A stretch of 64,000 nucleotides of DNA from Oscillospiraceae bacterium (GCA_021201235.1 JAJQFI010000020.1:186001-250000); one strand, 5' to 3'; numbered from the stretch's first letter, positions 51,484-59,609 are shown. The notes: generated by a model not told the origin, from the letters alone. Program-made: numbers and translations.

Positions 51484-53007
51484 ATGGCTTACATTATAGG
51501 TGTAGACATTGGCACAAGCGGAACCAAAACGGTTCTGTTTGACGAAATGGGTACTGTTATCGCTTCAAAGACGATAGAATACCCGATGTATCAGCCGAAG
51601 AACGGCTATGCGGAGCAGGACCCCGCAGACTGGGCTAATGCCGCTATCGGCACAATCAAGGCTGTCGTTGCGGAAAGCTGCGTCAAGAAGGAGGATGTCA
51701 AGGGCATCGGACTTTCGGGACAGATGCACGGTCTTGTCATGCTCGACAAGGACAACGAGGTCATCCGTCGCTCAATCATCTGGTGCGACCAGAGAACAGC
51801 AAACGAGGTTGACGAGATGAACCGCATCCTCGGCAGAGACAATCTCATCGAAATCACCGCTAACCCGGCACTCACCGGCTGGACCGCCGCAAAGATTCTC
51901 TGGGTCAAGAACAACGAGCCCGAGAACTACGAGCGTTGCCGCCACATCCTTCTCCCGAAGGACTATATAAGATTCGTTCTCACTCACGAATATGCGACCG
52001 AGGTTTCGGACGCTTCCGGTATGCAGTTACTCGACGTTCCGAAGAGAAACTGGTCCAACGAGGTTATCGACGCTCTCGGGTTCGACCGCTCGATGTTCGC
52101 AAACGTCTATGAATCCTGCGAAGTCACAGGTGGTCTTACGAAGGAAATCGCCGAGACAGTCGGACTTTGCGAAGGCACACCGGTCGTCGGCGGTGCCGGA
52201 GACAATGCCGCGGCGGCAGTCGGCACAGGCGTAGTCGAGGACGGCAAGGCATTCACGACAATCGGAACCTCCGGCGTCGTATTCGCCCACACCTCGAGCA
52301 TCTCCATCGACAAGCTCGGCAGAGTCCACACCTGCTGTGCGGCTGTCCCGAACAGCTGGCACGTCATGGGCGTTACTCAGGGCGCAGGTCTTTCGCTCAA
52401 GTGGTTCAGAGACAACTTCTGCAACGCCGAGAAGGAAACCGCAAAGATGATGGACGTCGACGCATATTACCTCATGGACAAGGAGACCGCAACCGTCCCG
52501 ATTGGCGCGAACAGGCTTCTTTATCTCCCGTATCTCATGGGCGAGAGAACTCCGCACCTCGACCCCGATGCAAGAGGCGTGTTCTTCGGACTTTCCGCTA
52601 TGCACACGAAGAAGGATATGCTCAGAGCCGTTATGGAAGGCGTTTCCTACTCGCTCCGTGACTGTGTTGAGGTCTTCCGTCAGATGAACATCAACGTTTC
52701 CGACATGATGGCTTGCGGAGGCGGAGGCACCAGCCCCATCTGGAGACAGATGCTCGCAGACCTCTATAACTGCCCCGTAAAGACCGCTTCCTCGAAGGAG
52801 GGTCCCGCCCTCGGCGTTGCAATCCTCGCCGGTGTTGGCGCAGGACTCTACTCAAGCGTCCCCGAAGCCTGCCACGCAATCATCAAGACCGACAAGGTTC
52901 AGGAGCCCATCCCCGAGGATGTCCCGAAGTATGAGGAGTTCTATCAGCTCTATACCGAGATTTACCCCGCACTCAAGGCGGAGTTCAAGAAGCTCGCCGC
53001 TTTGTGA
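51484..53007 (+). CDS. xylB: Xylulokinase
   Basis: Phosphorylates D-xylulose to xylulose-5-phosphate. The 507-residue FGGY kinase starts MAYIIGVDIGTSGTK after GGAGG (in-frame codons upstream to 51469 are not needed). It has 'GLSGQMHGLVMLDKDNEV', 'RSIIWCDQRT', 'NPALTGWTAAKILWVKNNEP', 'GGAGDNAAAAVGTG' and 'LMGERTPHLDPDARGVFFGL', which favour xylulokinase over other FGGY sugars. No xylose isomerase or transporter is adjacent. A strong terminator follows. Confidence 0.95.
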   Translation: MAYIIGVDIGTSGTKTVLFDEMGTVIASKTIEYPMYQPKNGYAEQDPADWANAAIGTIKAVVAESCVKKEDVKGIGLSGQMHGLVMLDKDNEVIRRSIIWCDQRTANEVDEMNRILGRDNLIEITANPALTGWTAAKILWVKNNEPENYERCRHILLPKDYIRFVLTHEYATEVSDASGMQLLDVPKRNWSNEVIDALGFDRSMFANVYESCEVTGGLTKEIAETVGLCEGTPVVGGAGDNAAAAVGTGVVEDGKAFTTIGTSGVVFAHTSSISIDKLGRVHTCCAAVPNSWHVMGVTQGAGLSLKWFRDNFCNAEKETAKMMDVDAYYLMDKETATVPIGANRLLYLPYLMGERTPHLDPDARGVFFGLSAMHTKKDMLRAVMEGVSYSLRDCVEVFRQMNINVSDMMACGGGGTSPIWRQMLADLYNCPVKTASSKEGPALGVAILAGVGAGLYSSVPEACHAIIKTDKVQEPIPEDVPKYEEFYQLYTEIYPALKAEFKKLAAL

Positions 53008-53021
53008 TTTAGTACAGTAGC

Positions 53022-53054
53022 AATCGCCCACCATTATCGGTGGGCGATTTTTTT
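53022..53054 (+). terminator. xylB terminator
   Basis: An 11-bp perfect stem AATCGCCCACC/GGTGGGCGATT with a 6-base loop and a T run. Confidence 0.9.
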
Positions 53055-53075
53055 GCGATTTATCGTTCGATTTTC

Positions 53076-53104
53076 TTGACTTTCCCGTTCGATTAGCATA
53101 TAAT
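53076..53104 (+). promoter_or_regulatory. Promoter of the phd-vapC-kinase operon
   Basis: TTGACT, a 17-base spacer and a perfect TATAAT, about 30 bases before the antitoxin start. Two direct repeats CGTTCGATT (53064-53072 and 53086-53094) straddle the -35 box and could be an operator for the antitoxin-toxin complex. Confidence 0.8.
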
Positions 53105-53133
53105 ATAGGTAGAACATCTAAGGAGATGATAGT

Positions 53134-53349
53134 ATGACCGTTACGGCAACAGAATTCAAAATGAATCTCGGAAAATACCTCGTTCTTGCGGAAACCGAGG
53201 ACGTATTTATCTCGAAAAACGGCAAAGTAAGCGTCAAGCTTGTCAACAGCAATCAGGATAAGGTCGAGGCAATGCGGTCTCTCTTCGGCATTCTCCCGTC
53301 GGATATTTCCATTGAAGATGCCCGGGAAGAGAGGCTCGGGAAGATATGA
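53134..53349 (+). CDS. Phd/YefM-type antitoxin
   Basis: A 71-residue protein beginning MTVTATEFKMNLGKYL, then 'EDVFISKNGKVSVKLV', the Phd/YefM DNA-binding fold. The C-terminal part 'FGILPSDISIEDAREERLGK' should wrap the toxin. AAGGAGATGATAGT precedes the start. It overlaps the toxin gene by 4 bases. In this group a Phd/YefM antitoxin often pairs with a PIN-domain toxin. Confidence 0.9.
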   Translation: MTVTATEFKMNLGKYLVLAETEDVFISKNGKVSVKLVNSNQDKVEAMRSLFGILPSDISIEDAREERLGKI

Positions 53350-53771
53350 ACGTTCTGGTCGATACCTGCGTCATCATCGACGCTCTCGCCAACCGTGAGC
53401 CGTTTGCTAAAGACGCCCAGGCACTTTGTCTTTCCGTTGCAAACGATGAAATCACAGGCTTTATCCCCGCGAAATCCGTTGCGGACATCTACTATATCAT
53501 GCACAAGTGCTTCCACAGCGATTCGCAGACCCGGGAACTGCTGAAAAAGCTCTTTATGTCCTTCGGCATTCTCGACACCACTGCCCTTGACTGCCGCAAC
53601 GCCATGACCTCCCCGATTTCCGACTTTGAAGACGCCATCCTCGCCGAAACCGCCTATAGATGCGGTGTGGATTACATCGTCACGAGGAATACGCGTGACT
53701 TCGCCCGCTCCGTTGTGCCGGTGGTGACGGCTGGGGAGATTATGGAGATGTGTGGGGATGATTCATTATGA
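53346..53771 (+). CDS. PIN-domain ribonuclease toxin, VapC-like
   Basis: A 141-residue PIN-domain RNase. The acidic metal-binding residues are D6 ('LVDTCVIIDAL'), D96 ('DFEDAILAETA') and D118 ('TRNTRDF'), with E19 also possible. The set is complete, so the toxin may be active. It overlaps the antitoxin by 4 bases and the next gene, an APH-like kinase, by 4 bases, so all three are translationally coupled. Confidence 0.92.
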   Translation: MNVLVDTCVIIDALANREPFAKDAQALCLSVANDEITGFIPAKSVADIYYIMHKCFHSDSQTRELLKKLFMSFGILDTTALDCRNAMTSPISDFEDAILAETAYRCGVDYIVTRNTRDFARSVVPVVTAGEIMEMCGDDSL

Positions 53772-54655
53772 CCGAAAATCGTAATCTTACCGCCGAGGAA
53801 TGGGCGGAATTTGCAAGGGTATTTGAGAAAGCCGGGGTTTACAGCCCCGATTCGGTGCGGAGATTCGTTGACACCCGCCTCAGCAAAATATATGACGTCT
53901 TCCTGCTGAACGGCAAGCTTGTTTTGAAGAAATCCGACCGCGACAAGGAGAAGTTTGAGCGGTACTTTGCCGGTCACGACTTCTCGGTCCCGCCGATTGT
54001 CTCAAGCTTTCAGATTGGCGACGACTGCTGGGTGACTATGCCATATATAGACGGCACGGATGCAAGAGATTGCTCGCCCAAGGATGCCGGGAGAGTCGGC
54101 AGGGAGCTCGCGAAAATTCAGAGCTACTACCTCGGCACCGGTACCAATCCCGACGGGTGCAAAAGCTACTTCGGCCGCAAGGTTCTTCGTTTCTGGGAGA
54201 AGAGCCGCAAATATTTCCCCGGATACAGCGACATTTTTGAAGCAATCGAAGCCCGCTTCTTTTCGGCTCCGCGGACACTCATCCACGACGATTTTCTCCC
54301 GATAAACGCCCTTCTGGATGGCGAAAACGCCTGGCTCATCGACTGGACGTATGCCGACATTCTCCCCTACTTTCTGGATTTGGGGCGGTTTGCCTTTGTC
54401 GGGTACGAAGATGGCAAGCTGTACATCTCCGCCGATTCCGCAAAGGCGTTTCTTGAAGCTTACTACGAAGAAATGCGTCGGAATCCCCGGTTCACAGTCG
54501 ACAAGCAGGAATTCTCCCGCGACGTCGCCATCTCCGCCTTCTGCCAGTACTCGATGTTTGTATATTTCAAAGACGAGGAAAAAGTATCTGAATCCGAAGA
54601 TTATCGGATGCTCGGGGAGATTCTTGGGTATCTTGGCAAGGCTTCAAAGGCGTAA
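53768..54655 (+). CDS. Aminoglycoside-phosphotransferase-like kinase (295 aa)
   Basis: A protein-kinase-like phosphotransferase. The phosphate-transfer loop 'HDDFLPIN' (H173, D174, N180) and the metal-binding 'LIDWTYA' (D192) are the APH catalytic pair, and K54/K55 in 'LVLKKSD' could be the N-lobe lysine. The substrate may be an antibiotic, a sugar alcohol, or a protein. Its 4-base overlap with the VapC toxin gene suggests that it belongs to the toxin unit. The start codon is fixed by that overlap. A terminator follows 9 bases after the stop. Confidence 0.8.
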   Translation: MTENRNLTAEEWAEFARVFEKAGVYSPDSVRRFVDTRLSKIYDVFLLNGKLVLKKSDRDKEKFERYFAGHDFSVPPIVSSFQIGDDCWVTMPYIDGTDARDCSPKDAGRVGRELAKIQSYYLGTGTNPDGCKSYFGRKVLRFWEKSRKYFPGYSDIFEAIEARFFSAPRTLIHDDFLPINALLDGENAWLIDWTYADILPYFLDLGRFAFVGYEDGKLYISADSAKAFLEAYYEEMRRNPRFTVDKQEFSRDVAISAFCQYSMFVYFKDEEKVSESEDYRMLGEILGYLGKASKA

Positions 54656-54663
54656 TAATTACA

Positions 54664-54696
54664 AAAGCGCACCAATCGACATGGTGCGCTTTTTAT
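54664..54696 (+). terminator. Terminator of the phd-vapC-kinase operon
   Basis: An 11-bp stem AAAGCGCACCA/TGGTGCGCTTT with a 7-base loop and a T run. The -35 box of the next promoter begins right at its end. Confidence 0.9.
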
Positions 54697-54724
54697 TGAC
54701 AATATTTTTAGTTTGTGATATAAT
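54696..54724 (+). promoter_or_regulatory. Promoter of the small membrane-toxin mRNA
   Basis: A perfect TTGACA, a 17-base spacer and a perfect TATAAT. The predicted transcript starts near 54731, about 50 bases before the GTG start codon, and carries ATGACATGAGGAG at its 5' end. Confidence 0.9.
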
Positions 54725-54781
54725 GCTTATGACATGAGGAGTGACGGTAAACCTCTTATCTTTTTAGAGGGAGGTGATAAC

Positions 54782-54868
54782 GTGTCGATTTTAGAAGTCA
54801 TTGCACTGCTGAATCTGCTCGCCGTTGTTATCTTCGGAGTCATCGGAGTTTTCCAGGCAAAGAAATAA
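54782..54868 (+). CDS. Hydrophobic 28-residue peptide, putative type I toxin (holin-like)
   Basis: The GTG start has a perfect ribosome binding site GGAGGTGAT. The peptide has one membrane helix (ILEVIALLNLLAVVIFGVIG) and a basic end FQAKK. This is the layout of holin-like or TxpA-type toxins that damage the membrane. In the mRNA, CCTCT at 54751-54755 can pair with AGAGG at 54766-54770 next to the ribosome binding site and may limit translation. A second transcript from the opposite strand covers its 3' part. Toxicity is inferred from size, composition and locus layout. Confidence 0.75.
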   Translation: MSILEVIALLNLLAVVIFGVIGVFQAKK

Positions 54869-54869
54869 C

Positions 54870-54960
54870 CGCTACCTAGACTAGTGGTTGGCGGTCAATC
54901 TACAAGCATATTGTTTTAGAGGTTGTACCCCAAACTGCTGGAACAGTTTTGTCTCCTCAT
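54870..54960 (-). ncRNA. Putative antisense RNA antitoxin
   Basis: A consensus promoter at 54967-54995 on the minus strand would make an RNA starting near 54960 and running toward the peptide gene. Its 5' part can fold AAACTG/CAGTTT as a hairpin with a TTCCAG loop (54931-54948), a good candidate for first contact with the toxin mRNA. The RNA is complementary to the 3' untranslated part of that mRNA. Its 3' end is uncertain. The hairpin AACCGCT/AGTGGTT at 54867-54889 is a possible stop. Confidence 0.6.
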
Positions 54961-54966
54961 GTCATT

Positions 54967-54995
54967 ATTATACGTCATTCATCCCTCTTTGTCAA
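54967..54995 (-). promoter_or_regulatory. Promoter of the antisense RNA
   Basis: On the minus strand: a perfect TTGACA, a 17-base spacer and a perfect TATAAT. The first transcribed bases ATGACATGAGGAG are the same as those after the toxin promoter, so the two promoters and starts form an inverted repeat (54729-54741 with 54953-54965). Confidence 0.88.
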
Positions 54996-55008
54996 GAGGC
55001 TTTTTTAT
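54984..55008 (+). terminator. Terminator of the toxin mRNA
   Basis: CCTCTT/AAGAGG with a TGTC loop, then C and six T. It overlaps the -35 box of the antisense promoter, so the toxin transcript spans the whole antisense gene. Confidence 0.8.
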
Positions 55009-55144
55009 TTTAACCCCCAATCCCCTCCCCGCATAAAATGAACCAAGCTTCCGTTTTCTCCCCGACGGGGCTGAATAAACGGCTTTGATGTCGTCAACAA
55101 TATGAGTACAAAAGCGTTTATTCATCGAAAGGAATGGTGATTTT

Positions 55145-55498
55145 ATGTCAATGCCGGTGTCGGTATACAGAGGAGAGATTTATTATGCTGACCTGAGCCC
55201 AGTGGTCGGGTCGGAGCAAGGCGGAATCCGTCCCGTACTTATAGTTCAGAACGACGTCGGGAACCGTCATTCGCCAACGGTCATCGCCGCCGCTATCACA
55301 AGTCAACGGGAAAAGACCCACCTACCGACGCATATCGAGATAGACTCGAACTCCTGCGGACTCGCGAAGGACAGCATTGTCCTTCTGGAGCAGATTCGCA
55401 CGATAGACAAGAAGCGCCTGAAGGAGCGCATGGGAGTTTTGGACCAGACCTCTATGGACAAAATAAATCAGGCACTCGCCGTGAGTTTAGGAATGTAG
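55145..55498 (+). CDS. mazF: MazF/PemK-type endoribonuclease toxin
   Basis: A 117-residue mRNA interferase of the MazF/NdoA family. 'YRGEIYYADLSPVVGSEQGG', 'RPVLIVQND' and 'LLEQIRTIDKKRL' are the conserved parts, including the RNase Arg and Thr region ('AAAITSQ'). A good ribosome binding site AAGGAATGGTGA precedes the start. No MazE-like antitoxin gene lies directly upstream in the 135-base gap, so the antitoxin is missing or elsewhere. In many Clostridia this gene is a conserved chromosomal copy. It ends in TAG. Confidence 0.92.
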   Translation: MSMPVSVYRGEIYYADLSPVVGSEQGGIRPVLIVQNDVGNRHSPTVIAAAITSQREKTHLPTHIEIDSNSCGLAKDSIVLLEQIRTIDKKRLKERMGVLDQTSMDKINQALAVSLGM

Positions 55499-55527
55499 CA
55501 CTTTGCGGAGCATAGCGAAGCAAAGTG
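55499..55527. repeat. Inverted repeat between mazF and ricT
   Basis: CACTTTGC/GCAAAGTG form an 8-bp stem around a 13-base loop between two convergent genes. A strong T run is missing, so it is a weak terminator at best. Confidence 0.5.
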
Positions 55528-55541
55528 TGTGCCCGAACGGC

Positions 55542-56402
55542 TTATTTCTCTAAATCCTTGAGCGCCTTGAGCTCTTCGCGGGAGACCTTTATAACCGCAT
55601 CCTTGATGACGGTCAGCTTGTCCCGTTCGAAGACGGTTGTGTCCTCGGCACCGTCAAGCTTGACGGTTATCTTGCCGGAAATCAGGTTCGCGTCGGTGAC
55701 GGTTCCCTTGCCCGAAGGAGTGTTGACGAGCGCGCCGACCTTGGGGGTAATCTTCAAGAGCTCCTCATAGCCGTCCTGCTCGTACTTGAGGCAGCACATG
55801 AGCCTTCCGCAGGCTCCCGAAATCTTTGTCGGATTGAGGGACAAGCCCTGCTCCTTCGCCATGCGGATTGAAACCGGTTGGAACTCGCCGAGGAAGCTCG
55901 CACAGCAGAACTGCCTGCCGCAGACTCCAAAGCCGCCCATCATCTTGGCTTCGTCTCTGACGCCAATCTGCCGAAGCTCGATTCTCGTGTGGAAGACGGA
56001 CGCCAGATCCTTTACGAGCTCGCGGAAGTCAACGCGGTTCTCCGCAGTGAAGTAGAAGAGGAGCTTCGAATTGTCGAAGGTGCACTCAACGTCGACGAGG
56101 TTCATCTTGAGCCCATAGTGGGCAATCTTTCTCTCGCAGATGTCGGCGGCGTCGACCTCTTTTATCTTGTTCCGTTCAATCTGTTTGAAATCGTCCTCTG
56201 TGGCGATTCTTATGATAGTTTTGAGAGGCGGAACAATCTCCGAGTCCTCGAACATTTTGTTGGCGAGCACGACGCTTCCGCACTCAACGCCCCGGGCGGT
56301 CTCGACAATTACCTTCGTCCCGACGGGAATCTGTGCTCCGTCCGGCGAGAAGTAATAGACCTTCCCGACGCTCTTAAATCTTACTCCGATTATTTCAGTC
56401 AT
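55542..56402 (-). CDS. ricT: Regulatory iron-sulfur complex subunit RicT (PSP1 family)
   Basis: A 286-residue PSP1-domain protein. In Bacillus RicT (YaaT) works with RicA and RicF in mRNA processing and entry to sporulation. Cysteines in 'GFGVCGRQFCCASF' and 'CGRLMCCLKYEQD' bind a cluster. The start at 56402, after GGGGAGAACGG, gives MTEIIGVRFKSVGKVYYF. The usual Firmicutes order is darA-holB-ricT. Here an AlbA-type gene sits between holB and ricT. Confidence 0.93.
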   Translation of the reverse strand: MTEIIGVRFKSVGKVYYFSPDGAQIPVGTKVIVETARGVECGSVVLANKMFEDSEIVPPLKTIIRIATEDDFKQIERNKIKEVDAADICERKIAHYGLKMNLVDVECTFDNSKLLFYFTAENRVDFRELVKDLASVFHTRIELRQIGVRDEAKMMGGFGVCGRQFCCASFLGEFQPVSIRMAKEQGLSLNPTKISGACGRLMCCLKYEQDGYEELLKITPKVGALVNTPSGKGTVTDANLISGKITVKLDGAEDTTVFERDKLTVIKDAVIKVSREELKALKDLEK

Positions 56403-56464
56403 TTCCGTTCTCCCCGCCACTTGGCGGGGTCCTTTCTTATATACTTAAACTTGTATAAATTATA

Positions 56465-57883
56465 TCAATCGCCGGTCTTGTCATACGGCGGCAATATTAC
56501 CCATTTGCCTTTCTGATTGTTACCCTCTCTTTTGATTACTCCCTTACTACGCAATTTCTTCATGTAAAACTTAACATAGTCAGTGCTTCTGCCTATTTTC
56601 TTGGCAATCTGAGGCTGGCTTAAAGTACAATCTTCTCGTATAATATCAAGAATTTGCATTGCAATAGTATCTTGGGTAGTGATTTCTTGAGCTTGGGTAG
56701 TGATTTTTTGAGCTTGGGTAGTATCTTGGGTAGTTTGGGTGCACTCTTCATGAGTTTGGGTGGGGTTGTCAATCTCCATAGGCTTCAGGCTTTTGAATTC
56801 CACTATGAACTCGCCACTCGTAATTCTGTACTCCGGTGGCGTGTTCCCTGCGTTCTCACAACTCATTTTTATCTTCTCTATGCCTCTTCCCTACGATTCT
56901 ATGAGTTCCGCACGGAAGAATGTATTTGCAATCATCGGGTTATACGGTCTCGAACGGTGCTTTCCCATCAAATCGTCTACTGTCCAGTCATCGGGAAAAA
57001 CACAATCATTCGCAATATACAGCTTATCCCGATACACGCTTATCTGAATCGGAATCAGCGCGCCGTAGAATTTATGCGCTATGGCATTGAAAACCGCCTC
57101 TCGAATGGCTTCCTTCGGATAGGGATAGGTCTCTACTCTCGTAATACCTTCATAGGTTATGTCAGCCCTGAGATACTTGGTATAAATCAAATCCACTACT
57201 TTGTCAGCCTGCTCCATGAGTGAACCGTGAATTTCGTCCTGATACCTGAGGTCGGCATCATTCTCGAAAAATCCGATTTTCACATATGCGCCCGGAATCC
57301 ATTTCTCGGGATTGTGATGAAACAGCAAAACTCCGGCACGCTTGATTGCTCCGTTTTCGGTAAGGTTAAGACTGTTCAAAAGCTCTTCGTTGGAAAGTGC
57401 AACCGAGCTCTGATCCATTCTTCCACTGCGGACGGCATATTCTCTGAAAATATCGAAGCTGTCATTACGCATTTCCCTGACAGTGACATTGTCAATAGTG
57501 ACACTGTCCCATGTAATACCCGTCTTCTTCAAGAGAAACTGATTCAATGCCTGCCCCGTCAACTGCTGTTTGGTGCTTCCGCTCCGATAATGATACTCGC
57601 CTTTATAGTTAATCGGATATGTGCTCGGGTGGACGCTGATTTCGATGCAATCTTTATCGTCTTTTGAAAGGAGGTTGACATCGGCTACTATTTCCAGAGT
57701 GGTCTGAATTTTATTCGGTATCTCTTCGAGAAGCTTTTTGCTGTCCGAAACTCCGACAGCTTCGCCGGAATCGTTTATGCCGATATAGATTTTACCTCCC
57801 TGTGCATTGGCAAATCCGCAAACCCATTTGAGATATTCATCCCGCCAGGATTCCTTCCATTCAATATTCTGATTTTCCGACAT
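56465..57883 (-). pseudogene. AlbA_2-domain ATP-binding regulator split by one in-frame TAG
   Basis: One reading frame of 473 codons has a single TAG at 56891-56893. Before it come an AlbA_2 domain ('SENQNIEWKESWRDEYLKWV', 'FANAQGGKIYIGI') and an HATPase_c_4-like domain ('PKEAIREAVFNAIAHKFY', 'NPMIANTFFRAELIES'). After it the frame continues GRGIEKI, exactly the family's conserved 'ESWGRGIEKI', so the amber stands where a Trp (TGG) is expected. The C-terminus has a Thr/Gln-rich linker and a winged helix ('TLSQPQIAKKIGRSTDYVKF'). Either the gene is a young pseudogene, the stop is read through, or the base is a sequencing error. These genes occur as accessory regulators; the target is unknown. 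Confidence 0.85.
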
Positions 57884-57918
57884 CAGATTGCGTCCTCCTT
57901 CCCGATTGTTTTATTCAC

Positions 57919-58878
57919 TCACGTTCTCCCAACCAACTTCCCGCACAAATCCGACATGGTGAGTCCGACGCTTGCGTTGCCCTTAAGCTTCTGCAAAGCC
58001 TCGAGTGCCCTGTCGTACATAGTCATGAGCGCTTTGCCGCTTATCGTTTCGCTCAGATTCCGGGCTTCGGCGGCATAGAAGCTTGCGTCCTCGTAACCCT
58101 GTTTGCGCTTTATCGCTTCGGAGAGGACTTTCGAGAGCTCGGTTGTGAGTTCCGTTGCCGTCGCACGGTCGGCTTCGTTCAGGATTTTCAGGAGTGCGTA
58201 TTCGTCCGATTTAGCCAGTGCTTCCGACGCCGATTTTACTCTTAAATAGAGCTCGTCGCTCCCGCCGTTCAGGTATTCGATGCACGCTCCGATGTTGCCG
58301 CCAAGGAGTCCGTAAGCCCGCTCGGCGTCTTCTTTCGAAATTCCTCTCTCCGAAAGAGCCGCAATCGTGTCTTCTCTAGAAGCTTCCGGCACATTAATCA
58401 CAATTGCCCTCGAGCGAACCGTCGGAAGGACGTTCTCCCGCTTCTCGGCGGTCATAATGATGATGACGTGGTCGGGAGGCTCCTCGAAAATCTTGAGAAG
58501 TGTATTCTGCGCCGCGGGGAGAGCCTTGTCGATGTCCGGCAGGATGTAAATCTTGTAGCCGCCCTCGTTCGAGGCAATATATGCGTCGCTGATGAGGGGT
58601 CTGAGGTCGTCGGCGCGATAGTTGCCCGACTTTCCGCTCGCCGAGACGATTATCACGTCCGGGTGTGCGTCGTTCAGAATCGTCCGGCAGTCTTTGCAGG
58701 TTCCGCAAGGGACTTCCCCCTGACTTCTGCAAAGAATCTCGAGCGCCATATATTTCGCCGCCGTCTTCTTGCCGACGCCCTTGTCTCCTACGAGCAGGAA
58801 CGAATGGCAGAGGCGGTCGCACTGTCTCATCGAGAGAACGAGCCCCGAGATGTTATCTTTTGAATAAAGCCGTAGCAT
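57919..58878 (-). CDS. holB: DNA polymerase III subunit delta'
   Basis: A clamp-loader subunit of 319 residues. The P-loop is altered to 'VGDKGVGKKTAAK' (residues 31-38 are GDKGVGKK), and the zinc cysteines are C50, C58, C61 and C64 ('VPCGTCKDCRTI'). 'PDIDKALPAAQNTLLKIFEE' and 'RSRAIVINVP' (SRC-like region) mark the AAA+ core. The gene starts in the last base of the darA stop codon. The delta' type lacks ATPase activity in most bacteria, so the altered P-loop is not unusual. Confidence 0.9.
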   Translation of the reverse strand: MLRLYSKDNISGLVLSMRQCDRLCHSFLLVGDKGVGKKTAAKYMALEILCRSQGEVPCGTCKDCRTILNDAHPDVIIVSASGKSGNYRADDLRPLISDAYIASNEGGYKIYILPDIDKALPAAQNTLLKIFEEPPDHVIIIMTAEKRENVLPTVRSRAIVINVPEASREDTIAALSERGISKEDAERAYGLLGGNIGACIEYLNGGSDELYLRVKSASEALAKSDEYALLKILNEADRATATELTTELSKVLSEAIKRKQGYEDASFYAAEARNLSETISGKALMTMYDRALEALQKLKGNASVGLTMSDLCGKLVGRT

Positions 58879-59195
58879 CAGAACTTCTCGAACCGGTCGA
58901 CGTCGGTGACGAAGATTGTCGCACCGCCGATTGTGATCTCGAGCGGCTTCGCGGCGAAGTTGCCCCTGACAGCCGTCATCGGGACGCTCTGCTTGCGCTT
59001 GCGGCAGTTGTGCTTGATTATTTCAATGCAGTCCTCAAGCTTTTCATCGTCAACGCAGATTAAAAGCGTCGAGTTCCCCGAACGCAGGAAGCCGCCGGTG
59101 GACGAGAGCCTTGTAGACTGAAATCCGGCAGTGTTAAGGGCATCCGAAACGCCTCTGAAATCGTCATCGTTTATAACAGCAAATATCAGCTTCAT
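58878..59195 (-). CDS. darA: Cyclic-di-AMP receptor DarA
   Basis: A 105-residue PII-like protein that binds c-di-AMP. It has 'KLIFAVINDDDFRGVSDALN', 'GFQSTRLSSTGGFLRSGNST' and 'VPMTAVRGNFAAKPLEI'. Darwin-type PII proteins are encoded just before holB in many Firmicutes, which fits. It has its own promoter and a good ribosome binding site (AAGGAG). Confidence 0.92.
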   Translation of the reverse strand: MKLIFAVINDDDFRGVSDALNTAGFQSTRLSSTGGFLRSGNSTLLICVDDEKLEDCIEIIKHNCRKRKQSVPMTAVRGNFAAKPLEITIGGATIFVTDVDRFEKF

Positions 59196-59231
59196 GTAAT
59201 CAGGCTCCTTAGGATAACTATTAATAGTTCT

Positions 59232-59260
59232 ATTATAACACAGCGTTTGAAAAAATGCAA
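59232..59260 (-). promoter_or_regulatory. darA-holB promoter
   Basis: On the minus strand: TTGCAT, a 17-base spacer and a perfect TATAAT, about 36 bases before the darA start. Confidence 0.8.
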
Positions 59261-59290
59261 CGATTCGCCCGTGTTTTTAAAATATCACGC

Positions 59291-59482
59291 TCAAAGATAT
59301 TTCCGCATGGCGATGATGTCCTCTAAAATCTCGAATCTTTCGACATCCGCGGCGTAGATTCGCCTTTGCAAGGATTTCCGCTCGTTCACGTCCCTTTCCG
59401 TTTCGAGCTGAGCCTTGAGCTTTTCAAGGTGCTCCCCGAGCCGAACCGCTTCTTTTTCATAACTCTCAATCAAATCTTTCAA
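59291..59482 (-). CDS. Small coiled-coil protein (63 aa)
   Basis: The protein is highly charged and helical ('SYEKEAVRLGEHLEKLKAQL', then 'ERDVNERKSLQRRIYAADVE') and is probably a coiled coil. An ATG at 59497 is in frame, but the ATG's own codons form the ribosome binding site: GGAGGT lies 10 bases before TTG 59482. The TTG is therefore the true start. Upstream on the minus strand are TTGACA, a 16-base spacer and TATCAT. No family recognised. Confidence 0.7.
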   Translation of the reverse strand: MKDLIESYEKEAVRLGEHLEKLKAQLETERDVNERKSLQRRIYAADVERFEILEDIIAMRKYL

Positions 59483-59609
59483 ATATTCTACCTCCATAAA
59501 ATTTAGAACTTCTGTTCTTCAATTTCAATGATAGCAGAAAATTTGTTTTTGTCAAACGAAGTTAGGGTAAATCTTCGGACTGATTGCAAAAATTTTTTCG
59601 AAGTTGGGA

